DNA from: Streptomyces sp. ISL-98
GTDB taxonomy: Bacteria > Actinomycetota > Actinomycetes > Streptomycetales > Streptomycetaceae
Length of the DNA: 64,000 nucleotides
Direction of reading: 5' to 3'
Assembly: GCF_018614055.1 (NCBI RefSeq)
Contig: NZ_JAGGPB010000021.1
Span: 1 to 64,000, forward strand
Both the position numbers and the translations under genes were made by a program. Positions 33,237-40,975 of the stretch are shown one piece after another; position 1 is the stretch's first letter; every line of letters starts with the position of its first letter. The notes under the pieces were generated by a model. That model was not told where the DNA came from. It saw only the letters and a list, made by a program, of their open reading frames with translations, and did not search any database.

Positions 33237-33387
33237 CTCCGACGTGCCCAAGGGCGCCGGTCAGGGCTTGACCGTCCTGAGACCCCAGAGGTTGAAGGAG
33301 AAGCGGAACCTCTTTGGGGAAGCGGAGTCACATGCTTCTCACGTCCCCTGGGGCGACAGATGCAGAAGCAGCAACACTAGCTGTTTT
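33237..33387 (+). other. Structured leader before tRNA-Glu
   Basis: About 150 nt between the promoter and the first tRNA, able to form three hairpins: CGGTCA/TGACCG (33258-33274), CCCCAGAGGTT/AACCTCTTTGGGG (33283-33319) and GAAGC/GCTTC just after. No reading frame with a ribosome site is evident. It may be a processing leader or a small RNA. Confidence 0.4.
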
Positions 33388-33460
33388 GCCCTCATCGTCT
33401 AGTGGCCCAGGACGCCGCCCTTTCAAGGCGGTAGCACGGGTTCGAATCCCGTTGGGGGCA
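33388..33460 (+). tRNA. tRNA-Glu (TTC)
   Basis: 73 nt with anticodon loop CTTTCAA, acceptor GCCCTCA/TGGGGGC, T loop TTCGAAT. First of three co-transcribed tRNAs. No CCA encoded. Confidence 0.96.
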
Positions 33461-33499
33461 CGCACAACTGTGTGCGAGACTTGTTCTCGCACCACGCTG

Positions 33500-33574
33500 G
33501 GTCCTGTGGAGCAGTTTGGAGTGCTCGCCACCCTGTCAAGGTGGAGGCCGCGGGTTCAAATCCCGTCAGGACCG
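33500..33574 (+). tRNA. tRNA-Asp (GTC), copy 1
   Basis: 75 nt, anticodon loop CTGTCAA, acceptor GGTCCTG/CAGGACC, discriminator G. Identical to the copy at 40446-40520. The part from 33523 onward is duplicated downstream with damage. Confidence 0.96.
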
Positions 33575-33596
33575 CTGCACCTCGCAAGAGGCGCGT

Positions 33597-33670
33597 GGCT
33601 GGGTAGCTCAGTTGGTACGAGCGATCGCCTGAAAAGCGATAGGTCGCCGGTTCGACCCCGGCCCCAGCCA
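33597..33670 (+). tRNA. tRNA-Phe (GAA)
   Basis: 74 nt, anticodon loop CTGAAAA, acceptor GGCTGGG/CCCAGCC. Intact, followed by its terminator. Confidence 0.96.
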
Positions 33671-33678
33671 CCACACCG

Positions 33679-33706
33679 AAGACCCCGTCCCACCGGACGG
33701 GGTCTT
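33679..33706 (+). terminator. Terminator of the tRNA cluster
   Basis: AAGACCCCGTCC / GGACGGGGTCTT, 12-bp stem with 4-nt loop and a following T. An identical copy lies at 33945-33972 as part of the downstream duplication. Confidence 0.9.
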
Positions 33707-33740
33707 TCGCGTTACCCGTACCCCCAAACCCCACCAACCA

Positions 33741-33816
33741 GCTCGCCACCCTGTCAAGGTGGAGGCCGCGCCCGCGGCACAGCCGCAATCGGGTACAGCA
33801 AATCCCGTCAGGACCG
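33741..33816 (+). pseudogene. Broken tRNA-Asp fragment with hairpin insert
   Basis: Starts within the D arm (GCTCGCCACC), keeps the anticodon arm with GTC, then 28 nt (33771-33798) replace GGTT of the T arm, then CAAATCCCGTCAGGACCG restores the 3' end. It lacks the 5' acceptor strand, so it cannot be a working tRNA. Confidence 0.85.
33771..33798 (+). repeat. 28-nt hairpin insert in tRNA-Asp copy
   Basis: Begins CCCGCGGC, contains stem GCGGC-ACA-GCCGC then AATCGGGTACAG. It matches the insert in the tRNA-Phe copy in inverted orientation (25 of 29 positions) and a 30-nt version at 40597. Confidence 0.85.
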
Positions 33817-33838
33817 CTGCACCTCGCAAGAGGCGCGT

Positions 33839-33936
33839 GGCTGGGTAGCTCAGTTGGTACGAGCGATCGCCTGGCTGCGTCCGATTGCGGCTGCGCCGCG
33901 GGCGATAGGTCGCCGGTTCGACCCCGGCCCCAGCCA
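33839..33936 (+). pseudogene. tRNA-Phe copy interrupted in the anticodon loop
   Basis: Both halves are identical to the intact tRNA-Phe, but AAAA of loop CTGAAAA is replaced by 28 nt (33874-33901). The anticodon is destroyed unless the insert were removed, and simple removal would still leave the loop four bases short. Confidence 0.85.
33874..33901 (-). repeat. 28-nt hairpin insert in tRNA-Phe copy (inverted)
   Basis: Read on the minus strand it begins CCGCGGCGCAGCCGCAATCG and matches the tRNA-Asp insert. Stem GCGGC/GCCGC with loop GCA. The two inserts thus form a long inverted pair around about 75 bp. Confidence 0.85.
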
Positions 33937-33977
33937 CCACACCGAAGACCCCGTCCCACCGGACGGGGTCTTTCGCG

Positions 33978-34826
33978 TTACCCCTCCCGCTTCTCCGTCG
34001 CCTCCCGGCGTGTCCGGCGCCAGGCGCGCAGGGACAGGGTCAGGGCCACCAGGGCCACCACGCCGGTCAGCAGTGCCGCGTCCGGGACGGCCTGGCCGAG
34101 GCCGCTCACCCACTGCTCCACCGCGAACGAGTCGTCCACGTCCAGCAGTCCGGGCAGGGCCGTCGTTCCGTCGAATACGAGGAAGAGCGTGCCCAGCGCG
34201 ATGAAGAAGAGCCCGGACAGCAGCGAGGTGGTGTGCAGTTCGAAGCGGCCGAGCCGGAACGCCCGTCCTCGTAGCCACTGCCGCTTGCCCAGTTCGAAGC
34301 GCTCCCACAGCAGCGCCAGCAGGAACAGCGGTACCGCCATGCCCAACGCGTAGACGGCCAGCAGCAGTCCGCCGTACACCGGGGTGCCGCTGACGGCGGC
34401 GACCGTGAGGACGCTGCCGAGGATCGGGCCCGCGCAGAAGCCCGCCAGGCCGTAGACCGCGCCCAGTGCGTACACCGAAAGCGCCGTCGTGGGCCGGATC
34501 CGGCCGGAGAGGGCGGCGATACGGCGCGACGCGAAGCCCATGCCGAAGATCTGCGCGAGGCCCAGCGCGATGATCAGCCAGCCGCCGGCAAGGACCAGCT
34601 GGTCGCGGTGCCCGTAGAAGAGCCGCCCGGCGTACGAGCCGGCCGCGCCCAGCGGCACGAGGGTGGTCGCGAGTCCGGCGTAGAAGATCCCGGTCCTGGC
34701 CATGAGGCGTGACGTCGAGTCGATCGAGTACGCGAAAAAGGCCGGGAGGAGGAGGGCGCTGCACGGGCTGAGGAGGGCGAGGAGGCCGCCGAGAAAGGCG
34801 GCGAGGTAGCCGATGTCGGAGCTCAC
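33978..34826 (-). CDS. ccdA: CcdA/DipZ-like cytochrome c biogenesis membrane protein
   Basis: 282 residues with six to seven transmembrane helices. Two conserved cysteines appear in LLSPCSALLLP (about 22) and GLAGFCAGPILG (about 130), the redox pair that carries electrons across the membrane to extracytoplasmic thiol proteins. GTG start overlapping the dsbA-like stop (GTGA), so the two form a coupled pair. The final codons and stop fall inside the duplicated tRNA terminator sequence, so the C-terminus may have changed with that duplication. Confidence 0.88.
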   Translation of the reverse strand: MSSDIGYLAAFLGGLLALLSPCSALLLPAFFAYSIDSTSRLMARTGIFYAGLATTLVPLGAAGSYAGRLFYGHRDQLVLAGGWLIIALGLAQIFGMGFASRRIAALSGRIRPTTALSVYALGAVYGLAGFCAGPILGSVLTVAAVSGTPVYGGLLLAVYALGMAVPLFLLALLWERFELGKRQWLRGRAFRLGRFELHTTSLLSGLFFIALGTLFLVFDGTTALPGLLDVDDSFAVEQWVSGLGQAVPDAALLTGVVALVALTLSLRAWRRTRREATEKREG

Positions 34827-35590
34827 TTCGCGGCCTTCTCCGTCTTCGCCGGCCTTTCTGCCTTCTCCGCCTTCGCTGCCTTCGCCGCCGTCTCGATCGC
34901 CTCGGTGAAGGTCGCTGCGGGCTGGGCGCCCGCGATCGGCCTGCCGTTGACGAGGAAGGACGGCGTGGAGGTCGCACCCAGCTCGTACGCCTCCTCCTGG
35001 TCCTTGCGCACGGCCTGCGCGGCGGCTTCGCTGTCGGCGTCACGCGTGAAACGGGTGATGTCCTTCACCCCGGCCTGCTCGGCGAGCGCCTTGAGCCGGT
35101 CGTCCCCGAAGCCCTTCTCCTTCGCGCCGTCGGCATACGCCGCCGCGTGGAACTGCCAGAAGCGGCCCTGCTGCCCGGCCGCCCAGGAGCCTCGGGCGGC
35201 CGCCTCGGAGTCCTTGCCGAAGATCGGGAAATTGCGCCACTCGATGCGGAGGGTGCCTGCGTCGACGTACTTCTTCACGAGGGCGGGCTCGGTGTCGCGG
35301 GCGAACTTCCCGCAATAGCCGCACTTGAAGTCGGCGTACTCGATGAGCACGACGGGCGCGTCGGGCCGGCCCTGGGCGAGGGGGTCCTTGGCCTCGCGCC
35401 GGGCGAGCTTCGCGAGCTCGGCGTAGACGTCGGCCTGCGGGTCGGCGGAGACGTCGGCGGAGGTGGGGGTTGCCGGGGCCTGCGCCGGCATGGTGGCGGT
35501 GTACGAGACGACACCGAGGACTATCGCGGCGGCGGCGACGCCCGCGGCGATGGCGACGGACTTGGAGCGGGTACGGGCGGAGGAGGTCAT
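34823..35590 (-). CDS. DsbA-like thiol-disulfide oxidoreductase, membrane anchored
   Basis: 255 residues. A single N-terminal transmembrane segment (about 12-32) anchors the protein; the thioredoxin fold carries CGYC in YADFKCGYCGKFA near residue 91 and the cis-Pro loop TSTPSFLVNGRP. It belongs to the DSBA/BdbD-like group (PF13462). The C-terminal 25 residues are Lys/Ala repeats. It should exchange thiols with the CcdA-like protein encoded next. Confidence 0.9.
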   Translation of the reverse strand: MTSSARTRSKSVAIAAGVAAAAIVLGVVSYTATMPAQAPATPTSADVSADPQADVYAELAKLARREAKDPLAQGRPDAPVVLIEYADFKCGYCGKFARDTEPALVKKYVDAGTLRIEWRNFPIFGKDSEAAARGSWAAGQQGRFWQFHAAAYADGAKEKGFGDDRLKALAEQAGVKDITRFTRDADSEAAAQAVRKDQEEAYELGATSTPSFLVNGRPIAGAQPAATFTEAIETAAKAAKAEKAERPAKTEKAAK

Positions 35591-35711
35591 GGGTTCGGTA
35601 CTCCTGGAGGAGATGCAGGGCGGCGTGGAAAGGGGCGGGGCGTCGGCGGTGGGCGCGGGGCGCGACGAATCGGGGCGCGGTCGCTTGCCGGGGCCGGCGG
35701 CGGGGCCTCAT

Positions 35712-35892
35712 TTCCCCACCCCGCCCCTTCCCGGCTGTGACATTTGCGGCTCCGCCGCGTGAGGGGGCAAGCCCCCAGACCCCGGGACCCCCAACGGGCT
35801 GACGATGCCCGCAGGAGCGGAGTCTGGGGCGGAGCCCCCACGCGGCGGCAGCCGCGAAATGTCACAGCCGGGAAGGGGCGGGGTGGGGAGAA
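35712..35892. repeat. Long inverted repeat with about 50-bp arms
   Basis: Left arm 35712-35762 and right arm about 35839-35892 are near-perfect complements (C-rich tract, GGCTGTGACATTT, then GCGGC...CCGCCGCGTG). The loop of about 75 bp has its own GGGGGCAAGCCCCC hairpin. The GGCTGTGACATTT core also occurs near 15.0 kb. It sits between the dsbA-like gene and a small secreted-protein gene. Confidence 0.85.
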
Positions 35893-35912
35893 GCCCCGCA
35901 GGGCACGCGCCT

Positions 35913-36326
35913 CTAAACGCGTAGGACCGACAGCCCTATCGGCGTCGGCGGATCGCGCGGCGGCGGGCGGCGGTCGACCGCGGGCTGCGGGACCAGGGCA
36001 TCGGCGCCCCAGGAGCCGTTCCCGGCCCTGGCGTCGTACAGGGCGGGCAGCAGCTCGTACGCCGCCCCACTCCGCGGCGGCGCAGCCGGCACGCTCCCCA
36101 CGCCGTCCCCGTGCTTCTCACGGCAGCCGGGCTCCCGGTCCTCGCCGGAGACGGGGACGGGGACAGAGACGGAGACAGCGACGGGGACGGAAGCGACCAC
36201 CGCCGTCGCACCCGGCGCTTCACCCACAGGCGCAGGCGTAACCCCGGCCACCGCACACAGCAGCACCCCGAGCAGCACACCCAGCACCCCACCACGCCAC
36301 CCGAACCCGCGGCTGACCTGCTGCAT
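35913..36326 (-). CDS. Small secreted protein, unknown
   Basis: 137 residues. An N-terminal signal (GVLGVLLGVLLCAVAGVTPAPV) precedes a valine/proline-rich stretch and a short polar domain with GCREKHGDG and AAYELLPALYDARAGNGSWGAD. ATG start with GGGAGACC upstream. Divergent from hrpA across about 105 bp. No family recognised; codon bias supports it being real. Confidence 0.55.
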   Translation of the reverse strand: MQQVSRGFGWRGGVLGVLLGVLLCAVAGVTPAPVGEAPGATAVVASVPVAVSVSVPVPVSGEDREPGCREKHGDGVGSVPAAPPRSGAAYELLPALYDARAGNGSWGADALVPQPAVDRRPPPRDPPTPIGLSVLRV

Positions 36327-36431
36327 AGCTCAAGGTCTCCCGTCCGGGCGCATCGCCGCATCGTGTCCCCAGAAGCGTAAAGGGAAATGGGTTCGCCACT
36401 CGCAACCGCCGGGTGAGATCCTGAACCAGGT

Positions 36432-39400
36432 ATGTCTACTTCCTTCGCCGACCTCCAGACCGCACTCGGAGGGCTGCCGCTCCGCGACGCCCACCGGCTC
36501 GGCCGCCGTCTCGACGGCGCCCGTCGCATCCGCAAGCCCGAGGCCCGGCAGGCCGTGCTGGACGATATCGCCGCCGAGGCGGAGAAGTCCGCCGCCCGCC
36601 TGGCACAGCGGGCTGCCCGAATGCCCGAGATCACGTATCCCGAGGCGCTGCCCGTCAGCCAGCGCAAGGACGACATCGCCGAGGCGATACGCGACCACCA
36701 GGTCGTGATCGTCGCGGGCGAGACCGGCTCCGGCAAGACCACCCAGATCCCCAAGATCTGCATGGAGCTGGGCCGTGGTGTGAAGGGCATGATCGGCCAC
36801 ACCCAGCCCCGCCGCATCGCCGCCCGCACCGTCGCCGAACGCATCGCGGACGAGCTGAAGACCCCGCTCGGCGAGGCGGTCGGCTGGAAGGTCCGGTTCA
36901 CCGACCAGGTCAACCCGGACGCGACCTTCGTGAAGCTGATGACGGACGGCATTCTGCTGGCCGAGATCCAGACGGACCGCGACCTCCGCGCGTACGACAC
37001 GATCATCATCGACGAGGCCCACGAGCGGTCCCTCAACATCGACTTCCTGCTGGGCTACCTCGCCCAGCTCCTCCCGAAGCGCCCGGACCTCAAGGTCGTG
37101 ATCACCTCCGCGACCATCGATCCCGAGCGCTTCTCCCGCCACTTCGGCGACGCCCCGATCGTCGAGGTCAGCGGCCGTACGTACCCGGTCGAGGTCCGCT
37201 ACCGCCCGCTGCTCGAAGAGGACCGCGACGACGTCGACCGCGACCAGATCACCGCGATCGCCGACGCCGTCGACGAGCTCCAGTCCGAGGGCCCGGGCGA
37301 CATCCTGGTCTTCCTCTCCGGTGAGCGCGAGATCCGCGACACGGCGGACGCGCTGAACAAGAAGAACCTCAGACACACCGAGGTCCTCCCCCTCTACGCA
37401 CGCCTCTCGCACGCCGAGCAGCACCGCGTCTTCCAGCGGCACACGGGCCGTCGTATCGTCCTCGCCACGAACGTCGCCGAGACGTCCCTCACCGTCCCCG
37501 GCATCAAGTACGTGATCGACCCGGGCACCGCTCGTATCTCCCGCTACAGCCACCGCACCAAGGTCCAGCGCCTGCCGATCGAGCGGATCAGCCAGGCCAG
37601 CGCCAACCAGCGCAAGGGCCGTTGCGGCCGTACGTCCGACGGCATCTGCATCCGGCTGTACGACGAGGACGACTTCATCACGCGCCCCGAGTTCACGGAC
37701 GCCGAGATCCTGCGTACGAATCTCGCGTCCGTCATCCTCCAGATGACGGCGGCCGGTCTCGGCGACATCGAGAAGTTCCCCTTCATCGACCCGCCGGACC
37801 ACCGCAACATCCGCGACGGCGTCCAGCTCCTCCAGGAGCTCGGCGCGCTGGACCCCGGGGAGAAGGACCCGAAAAAGCGCCTCACCGAACAGGGCCGCAA
37901 GCTCGCCCAGCTGCCCGTCGACCCGCGCCTGGCCCGCATGGTGCTCGAGGCCGACAAGAACGGGTGCGTACGCGAAGTCATGGTGATCGCCTCCGCGCTC
38001 TCCATCCAGGACCCGCGCGAGCGCCCGTCCGAGAAGCAGCAGCAGGCGGACCAGCAGCACGCCCGCTTCAAGGACGAGACGTCCGACTTCCTGGCCTTCC
38101 TCAACCTGTGGCGCTACGTCCGCGAGCAGCAGAAGGAGCGCGGCTCCTCCAGCTTCCGCCGGATGTGCAAGTCGGAGTACCTCAACTTCCTGCGCATTCG
38201 CGAATGGCAGGACATCTACACGCAGCTGCGCTCCGTCGCGAAGCAGATGGGCATCCACGTCAACGAAGAGGACGCGCCGGAGCAGTCCGTGCACACGTCC
38301 CTCCTCGCCGGCCTGCTGTCCCACATCGGTCTCAAGGACACGGACAAGAACGAGTACCTCGGCGCCCGCAGCGCCAAGTTCGCGATCTTCCCCGGCTCGG
38401 CGCTCTTCAAGAAGCAGCCCCGCTTCATCATGTCCGCCGAGCTCGTCGAGACGTCCCGCCTGTGGGCGAGGGTCAACGCGAAGATCGAGCCGGAGTGGAT
38501 CGAGCCGCTCGCCCAGCACCTCCTCAAGCGCACGTACAGCGAGCCGCACTGGGAGAAGGACCAGGCCGCCGTCATGGCGTACGAGAGGGTGACGCTGTAC
38601 GGCGTCCCGATCGTCGCCCAGCACAAGGTCAACTACGGCCGGATCGACCCCGAGACGAGCCGCGACCTCTTCATCCGCAACGCCCTGGTCGAGGGTGACT
38701 GGCGTACGCACCACAAGTTCTACGCGGACAACCGCAAGCTGCTCACCGAGGTCGAGGAGCTGGAGCACCGCGCCCGCCGCCGCGACATCCTCGTGGACGA
38801 CGAGACGCTCTTCGATTTCTACGACCGGCGTATCCCCGAACACGTCGTGTCCGGCGCGCACTTCGACTCGTGGTGGAAGCACAAGAAGCGCGAGGAGCCC
38901 GAACTCCTCGACTTCGAGCGCGAGATGCTCATCAACGAGAAGGCCGGGGCGGTCACCAAGGACGACTACCCCGACTCCTGGCGCCAGGGGAAGCTCAAGT
39001 TCCGTGTGACGTACCAGTTCGAGCCGGGCGCGGACGCGGACGGCGTGACCGTCCACATCCCGCTCCAGGTGCTCAACCAAGTCACGTCCGAGGGCTTCGA
39101 CTGGCAGATCCCCGGCCTGCGCGAGGAAGTGGTCACCGAGCTGATCCGCTCCCTCCCGAAGCCGATCCGCCGCCATTACGTGCCTGCGCCGAACTACGCG
39201 GCGAAGTTCCTCGATCGCGCCGTACCGCTGCAGGAGCCGCTGCCGCTCACACTCGCCCGTGAGCTGAAGCGGATGGTCGGCGTACCGGTCGAGGCGGACG
39301 ACTTCGACCTGTCCCGCGTCCCGGACCACCTGAAGATCACGTTCCGGATCGTCGACGAGCGCCGCAAGAAGCTCGCCGAGGACAAGGACCTGGAAGCGCT

Positions 39401-40352
39401 CCGGCTGAAGCTGCGCCCCAAGGCCCGTCAGGCCCTCTCCAAGGCAGCCGCGGCGACGGCGGGCCCCACGGGCGAGTCCATCGAACGTACGGGCCTCACG
39501 GACTGGACCATCGGCTCCCTCAGCCGCGTCTTCGAGGCGCGCAGGGCGGGGCAGCCGGTCAAGGCGTACCCGGCTCTCGTGGACCAGGGCGCGAGCGTCG
39601 CCGTACGGCTCTTCGACACTGAGGCCGAGCAACAGCAGGCGATGTGGCAGGGCACCCGCAGGCTGATCCTGCTCAACATCCCGGTGAACCCGGCCAAGTT
39701 CGCCTCGGACAAGCTCAGCAACCAGCACAAGCTGGCCCTGTCCCGCAATCCGCACGGTTCGATCCAGGCCCTCTTCGACGACTGCGCGACGGCGGCGGCG
39801 GACAAGCTGATCGCGGACCACGGCGGTCCGGCCTGGGACGAGGAATCGTTCCGGAAGCTGTACGACAAGGTCCGCGCCGACCTCGTGGACGCGACCGTAC
39901 GGACGGTGAACCAGGTCCAGCAGATCCTCGCCGCCTGGCAGGCCTGCGAGCGCCGCCTGAAGGCCGCCTCCAGCCCTGCGCTGCTGGCCAACCTCACCGA
40001 CGTACGCAACCAGCTGGCAGCCCTTGTGCCGGCCGGCTTCGTCACGAAGACCGGGCTGCGCAGGCTGTCCGACCTGATGCGCTATCTCGTGGCCGTGGAC
40101 CGCAGGCTCCAGCAGATGCCGACGGCCGTCCAGCGCGACACGACGCGCATGGAGAAGGTCCACGAGATGCAGGACGAGTACGCCTGGCTGCTGGAGCAGC
40201 TGCCGCAGGGCAGGCCCGTGCCGCAGGAGGTCCTGGACATCCGCTGGATGATCGAGGAGCTGCGGGTGAGCTACTTCGCGCACGCGCTCGGGACGGCCCA
40301 GCCGGTCTCCGACAAGCGGATCGTGAAGGCGATCGACGCGGCGGCGCCGTAA
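36432..40352 (+). CDS. hrpA: ATP-dependent RNA helicase HrpA (DEAH box)
   Basis: 1306 residues, the usual HrpA length. Helicase motifs: GETGSGKTTQIPK (about 95), TQPRRIAART, DEAH (IIIDEAHERS), SAT, and QRKGRCGR in the second RecA domain. The HA2, OB and large C-terminal HrpA-specific domains follow. HrpA-type helicases act on stalled ribosomes and mRNA maturation. The ATG has little ribosome site (CCAGGT). Followed by a tRNA-Asp gene about 95 bp downstream. Confidence 0.97.
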   Translation: MSTSFADLQTALGGLPLRDAHRLGRRLDGARRIRKPEARQAVLDDIAAEAEKSAARLAQRAARMPEITYPEALPVSQRKDDIAEAIRDHQVVIVAGETGSGKTTQIPKICMELGRGVKGMIGHTQPRRIAARTVAERIADELKTPLGEAVGWKVRFTDQVNPDATFVKLMTDGILLAEIQTDRDLRAYDTIIIDEAHERSLNIDFLLGYLAQLLPKRPDLKVVITSATIDPERFSRHFGDAPIVEVSGRTYPVEVRYRPLLEEDRDDVDRDQITAIADAVDELQSEGPGDILVFLSGEREIRDTADALNKKNLRHTEVLPLYARLSHAEQHRVFQRHTGRRIVLATNVAETSLTVPGIKYVIDPGTARISRYSHRTKVQRLPIERISQASANQRKGRCGRTSDGICIRLYDEDDFITRPEFTDAEILRTNLASVILQMTAAGLGDIEKFPFIDPPDHRNIRDGVQLLQELGALDPGEKDPKKRLTEQGRKLAQLPVDPRLARMVLEADKNGCVREVMVIASALSIQDPRERPSEKQQQADQQHARFKDETSDFLAFLNLWRYVREQQKERGSSSFRRMCKSEYLNFLRIREWQDIYTQLRSVAKQMGIHVNEEDAPEQSVHTSLLAGLLSHIGLKDTDKNEYLGARSAKFAIFPGSALFKKQPRFIMSAELVETSRLWARVNAKIEPEWIEPLAQHLLKRTYSEPHWEKDQAAVMAYERVTLYGVPIVAQHKVNYGRIDPETSRDLFIRNALVEGDWRTHHKFYADNRKLLTEVEELEHRARRRDILVDDETLFDFYDRRIPEHVVSGAHFDSWWKHKKREEPELLDFEREMLINEKAGAVTKDDYPDSWRQGKLKFRVTYQFEPGADADGVTVHIPLQVLNQVTSEGFDWQIPGLREEVVTELIRSLPKPIRRHYVPAPNYAAKFLDRAVPLQEPLPLTLARELKRMVGVPVEADDFDLSRVPDHLKITFRIVDERRKKLAEDKDLEALRLKLRPKARQALSKAAAATAGPTGESIERTGLTDWTIGSLSRVFEARRAGQPVKAYPALVDQGASVAVRLFDTEAEQQQAMWQGTRRLILLNIPVNPAKFASDKLSNQHKLALSRNPHGSIQALFDDCATAAADKLIADHGGPAWDEESFRKLYDKVRADLVDATVRTVNQVQQILAAWQACERRLKAASSPALLANLTDVRNQLAALVPAGFVTKTGLRRLSDLMRYLVAVDRRLQQMPTAVQRDTTRMEKVHEMQDEYAWLLEQLPQGRPVPQEVLDIRWMIEELRVSYFAHALGTAQPVSDKRIVKAIDAAAP

Positions 40353-40445
40353 CTCCTCCGTCGCCTTGAGTGAGTTCGACCGGACCCTCTGACCTGCTGT
40401 ACAGTCTGTCTTCGCAACGCCACGCAAAACGGCAGAGCGAATCAA

Positions 40446-40520
40446 GGTCCTGTGGAGCAGTTTGGAGTGCTCGCCACCCTGTCAAGGTGGAGGCCGCGGG
40501 TTCAAATCCCGTCAGGACCG
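40446..40520 (+). tRNA. tRNA-Asp (GTC), copy 2
   Basis: 75 nt, identical to the copy at 33500-33574. A TACAGT -10 box lies about 45 nt upstream. Confidence 0.96.
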
Positions 40521-40529
40521 CATAGAATC

Positions 40530-40562
40530 GATGGCCCGCATCCTCACCGGATGCGGGCCATC
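40530..40562 (+). terminator. Terminator of tRNA-Asp copy 2
   Basis: GATGGCCCGCATCC / GGATGCGGGCCATC, 14-bp perfect stem, 5-nt loop, followed by GTCTTTG. Confidence 0.9.
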
Positions 40563-40587
40563 GTCTTTGCGTCCCGGAGCTGCCCCC

Positions 40588-40644
40588 GAGGCCGCGCCCG
40601 CGGCCGGAGGCCGCAATCGGACGCAGCAAATCCCGTCAGGACCG
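40588..40644 (+). pseudogene. 3' tRNA-Asp fragment with 30-nt hairpin insert
   Basis: GAGGCCGCG (variable loop/T stem) and CAAATCCCGTCAGGACCG (T loop to 3' end) of tRNA-Asp flank a 30-nt insert (40597-40626) at exactly the same junctions as at 33.77 kb. No 5' half is present. It is followed by its own terminator, as if a second tRNA-Asp gene once stood here. Confidence 0.85.
40597..40626 (+). repeat. 30-nt hairpin insert, third copy
   Basis: CCCGCGGCCGGAGGCCGCAA, then TCGGACGCAG. The stem is GCGGCC-GGA-GGCCGC, one pair longer on both sides than the 28-nt versions, so the hairpin is preserved although the sequence differs. Confidence 0.85.
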
Positions 40645-40660
40645 CAGTGAATGAAGTACG

Positions 40661-40691
40661 GAAGGCCGGATCCGCAAGGATCCGGGCCTTC
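40661..40691 (+). terminator. Terminator after the tRNA-Asp fragment
   Basis: GAAGGCCGGATCC / GGATCCGGGCCTTC with loop GCAA and one unpaired G, followed by TTG. Different from the terminator of the intact copy. Confidence 0.8.
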
Positions 40692-40771
40692 TTGCGTCTT
40701 GACGGCGTCACCTGCCGCCGGTAACCAGTCATCAGGGCACCGGGGGTGGGGCCCGCACCTGGAGGTGACGC

Positions 40772-40975
40772 ATGGCGGCATCAACGGCCAGGCACGAGAC
40801 GCGAGCACTGCTGCGCGCCCATCTGGCGGCCGCGTCCGGCTATCGCCACGTCACACGTCACTGTCCGATCTGCCACCGGCTCCTGAGGCTCGCCATGGAG
40901 CCCGAGAGGCCGGAGCCGCCGAAGACCCTCAGGGCGGCCGAGACACCCGCGCCAGCCGACGGCGAAGAGAATTAG
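40772..40975 (+). CDS. DUF6274 family small protein
   Basis: 67 residues. RHETRALLRAHLAAASGYRH, then TRHCPICHRLLRLAME is the family pattern, with CPxC and flanking His suggesting a small metal site. ATG preceded by TGGAGGTGACGC. Found next to bldC in Streptomyces; function unknown. Confidence 0.8.
   Translation: MAASTARHETRALLRAHLAAASGYRHVTRHCPICHRLLRLAMEPERPEPPKTLRAAETPAPADGEEN

Larger units (their letters stand above)
33741..33983 (+). repeat. Damaged tandem copy of the tRNA-Asp-3' / tRNA-Phe / terminator segment
   Basis: Repeats 33523-33717 almost base for base, including the spacer CTGCACCTCGCAAGAGGCGC, tRNA-Phe and terminator. It is 48 nt longer because a 28-nt hairpin sequence has replaced four bases in each of the two tRNA copies. 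The stop codon of ccdA (TAA, minus strand, 33978-33980) lies inside its end. Confidence 0.9.

Noticed and set aside
33839..33936. tRNA-Phe with a spliceable intron
   Set aside because: Insertion in the anticodon loop suggested an intron, but four loop bases are missing, the same sequence sits in the T arm of another tRNA copy, and an intact tRNA-Phe is adjacent. The 28 nt are far too short for a self-splicing intron.
36330..40445. 1371-codon open frame on the minus strand
   Set aside because: It is the antisense shadow of hrpA created by high GC in third positions; no ribosome site or family match, while the plus-strand protein has all helicase motifs.
40446..40644. Phage or integrative-element attachment site at tRNA-Asp
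   Set aside because: A 3' tRNA fragment beside an intact tRNA is typical of att sites, but no integrase gene or element lies between or near the copies and the fragment is interrupted by the hairpin insert. Kept only as a possible distant origin.
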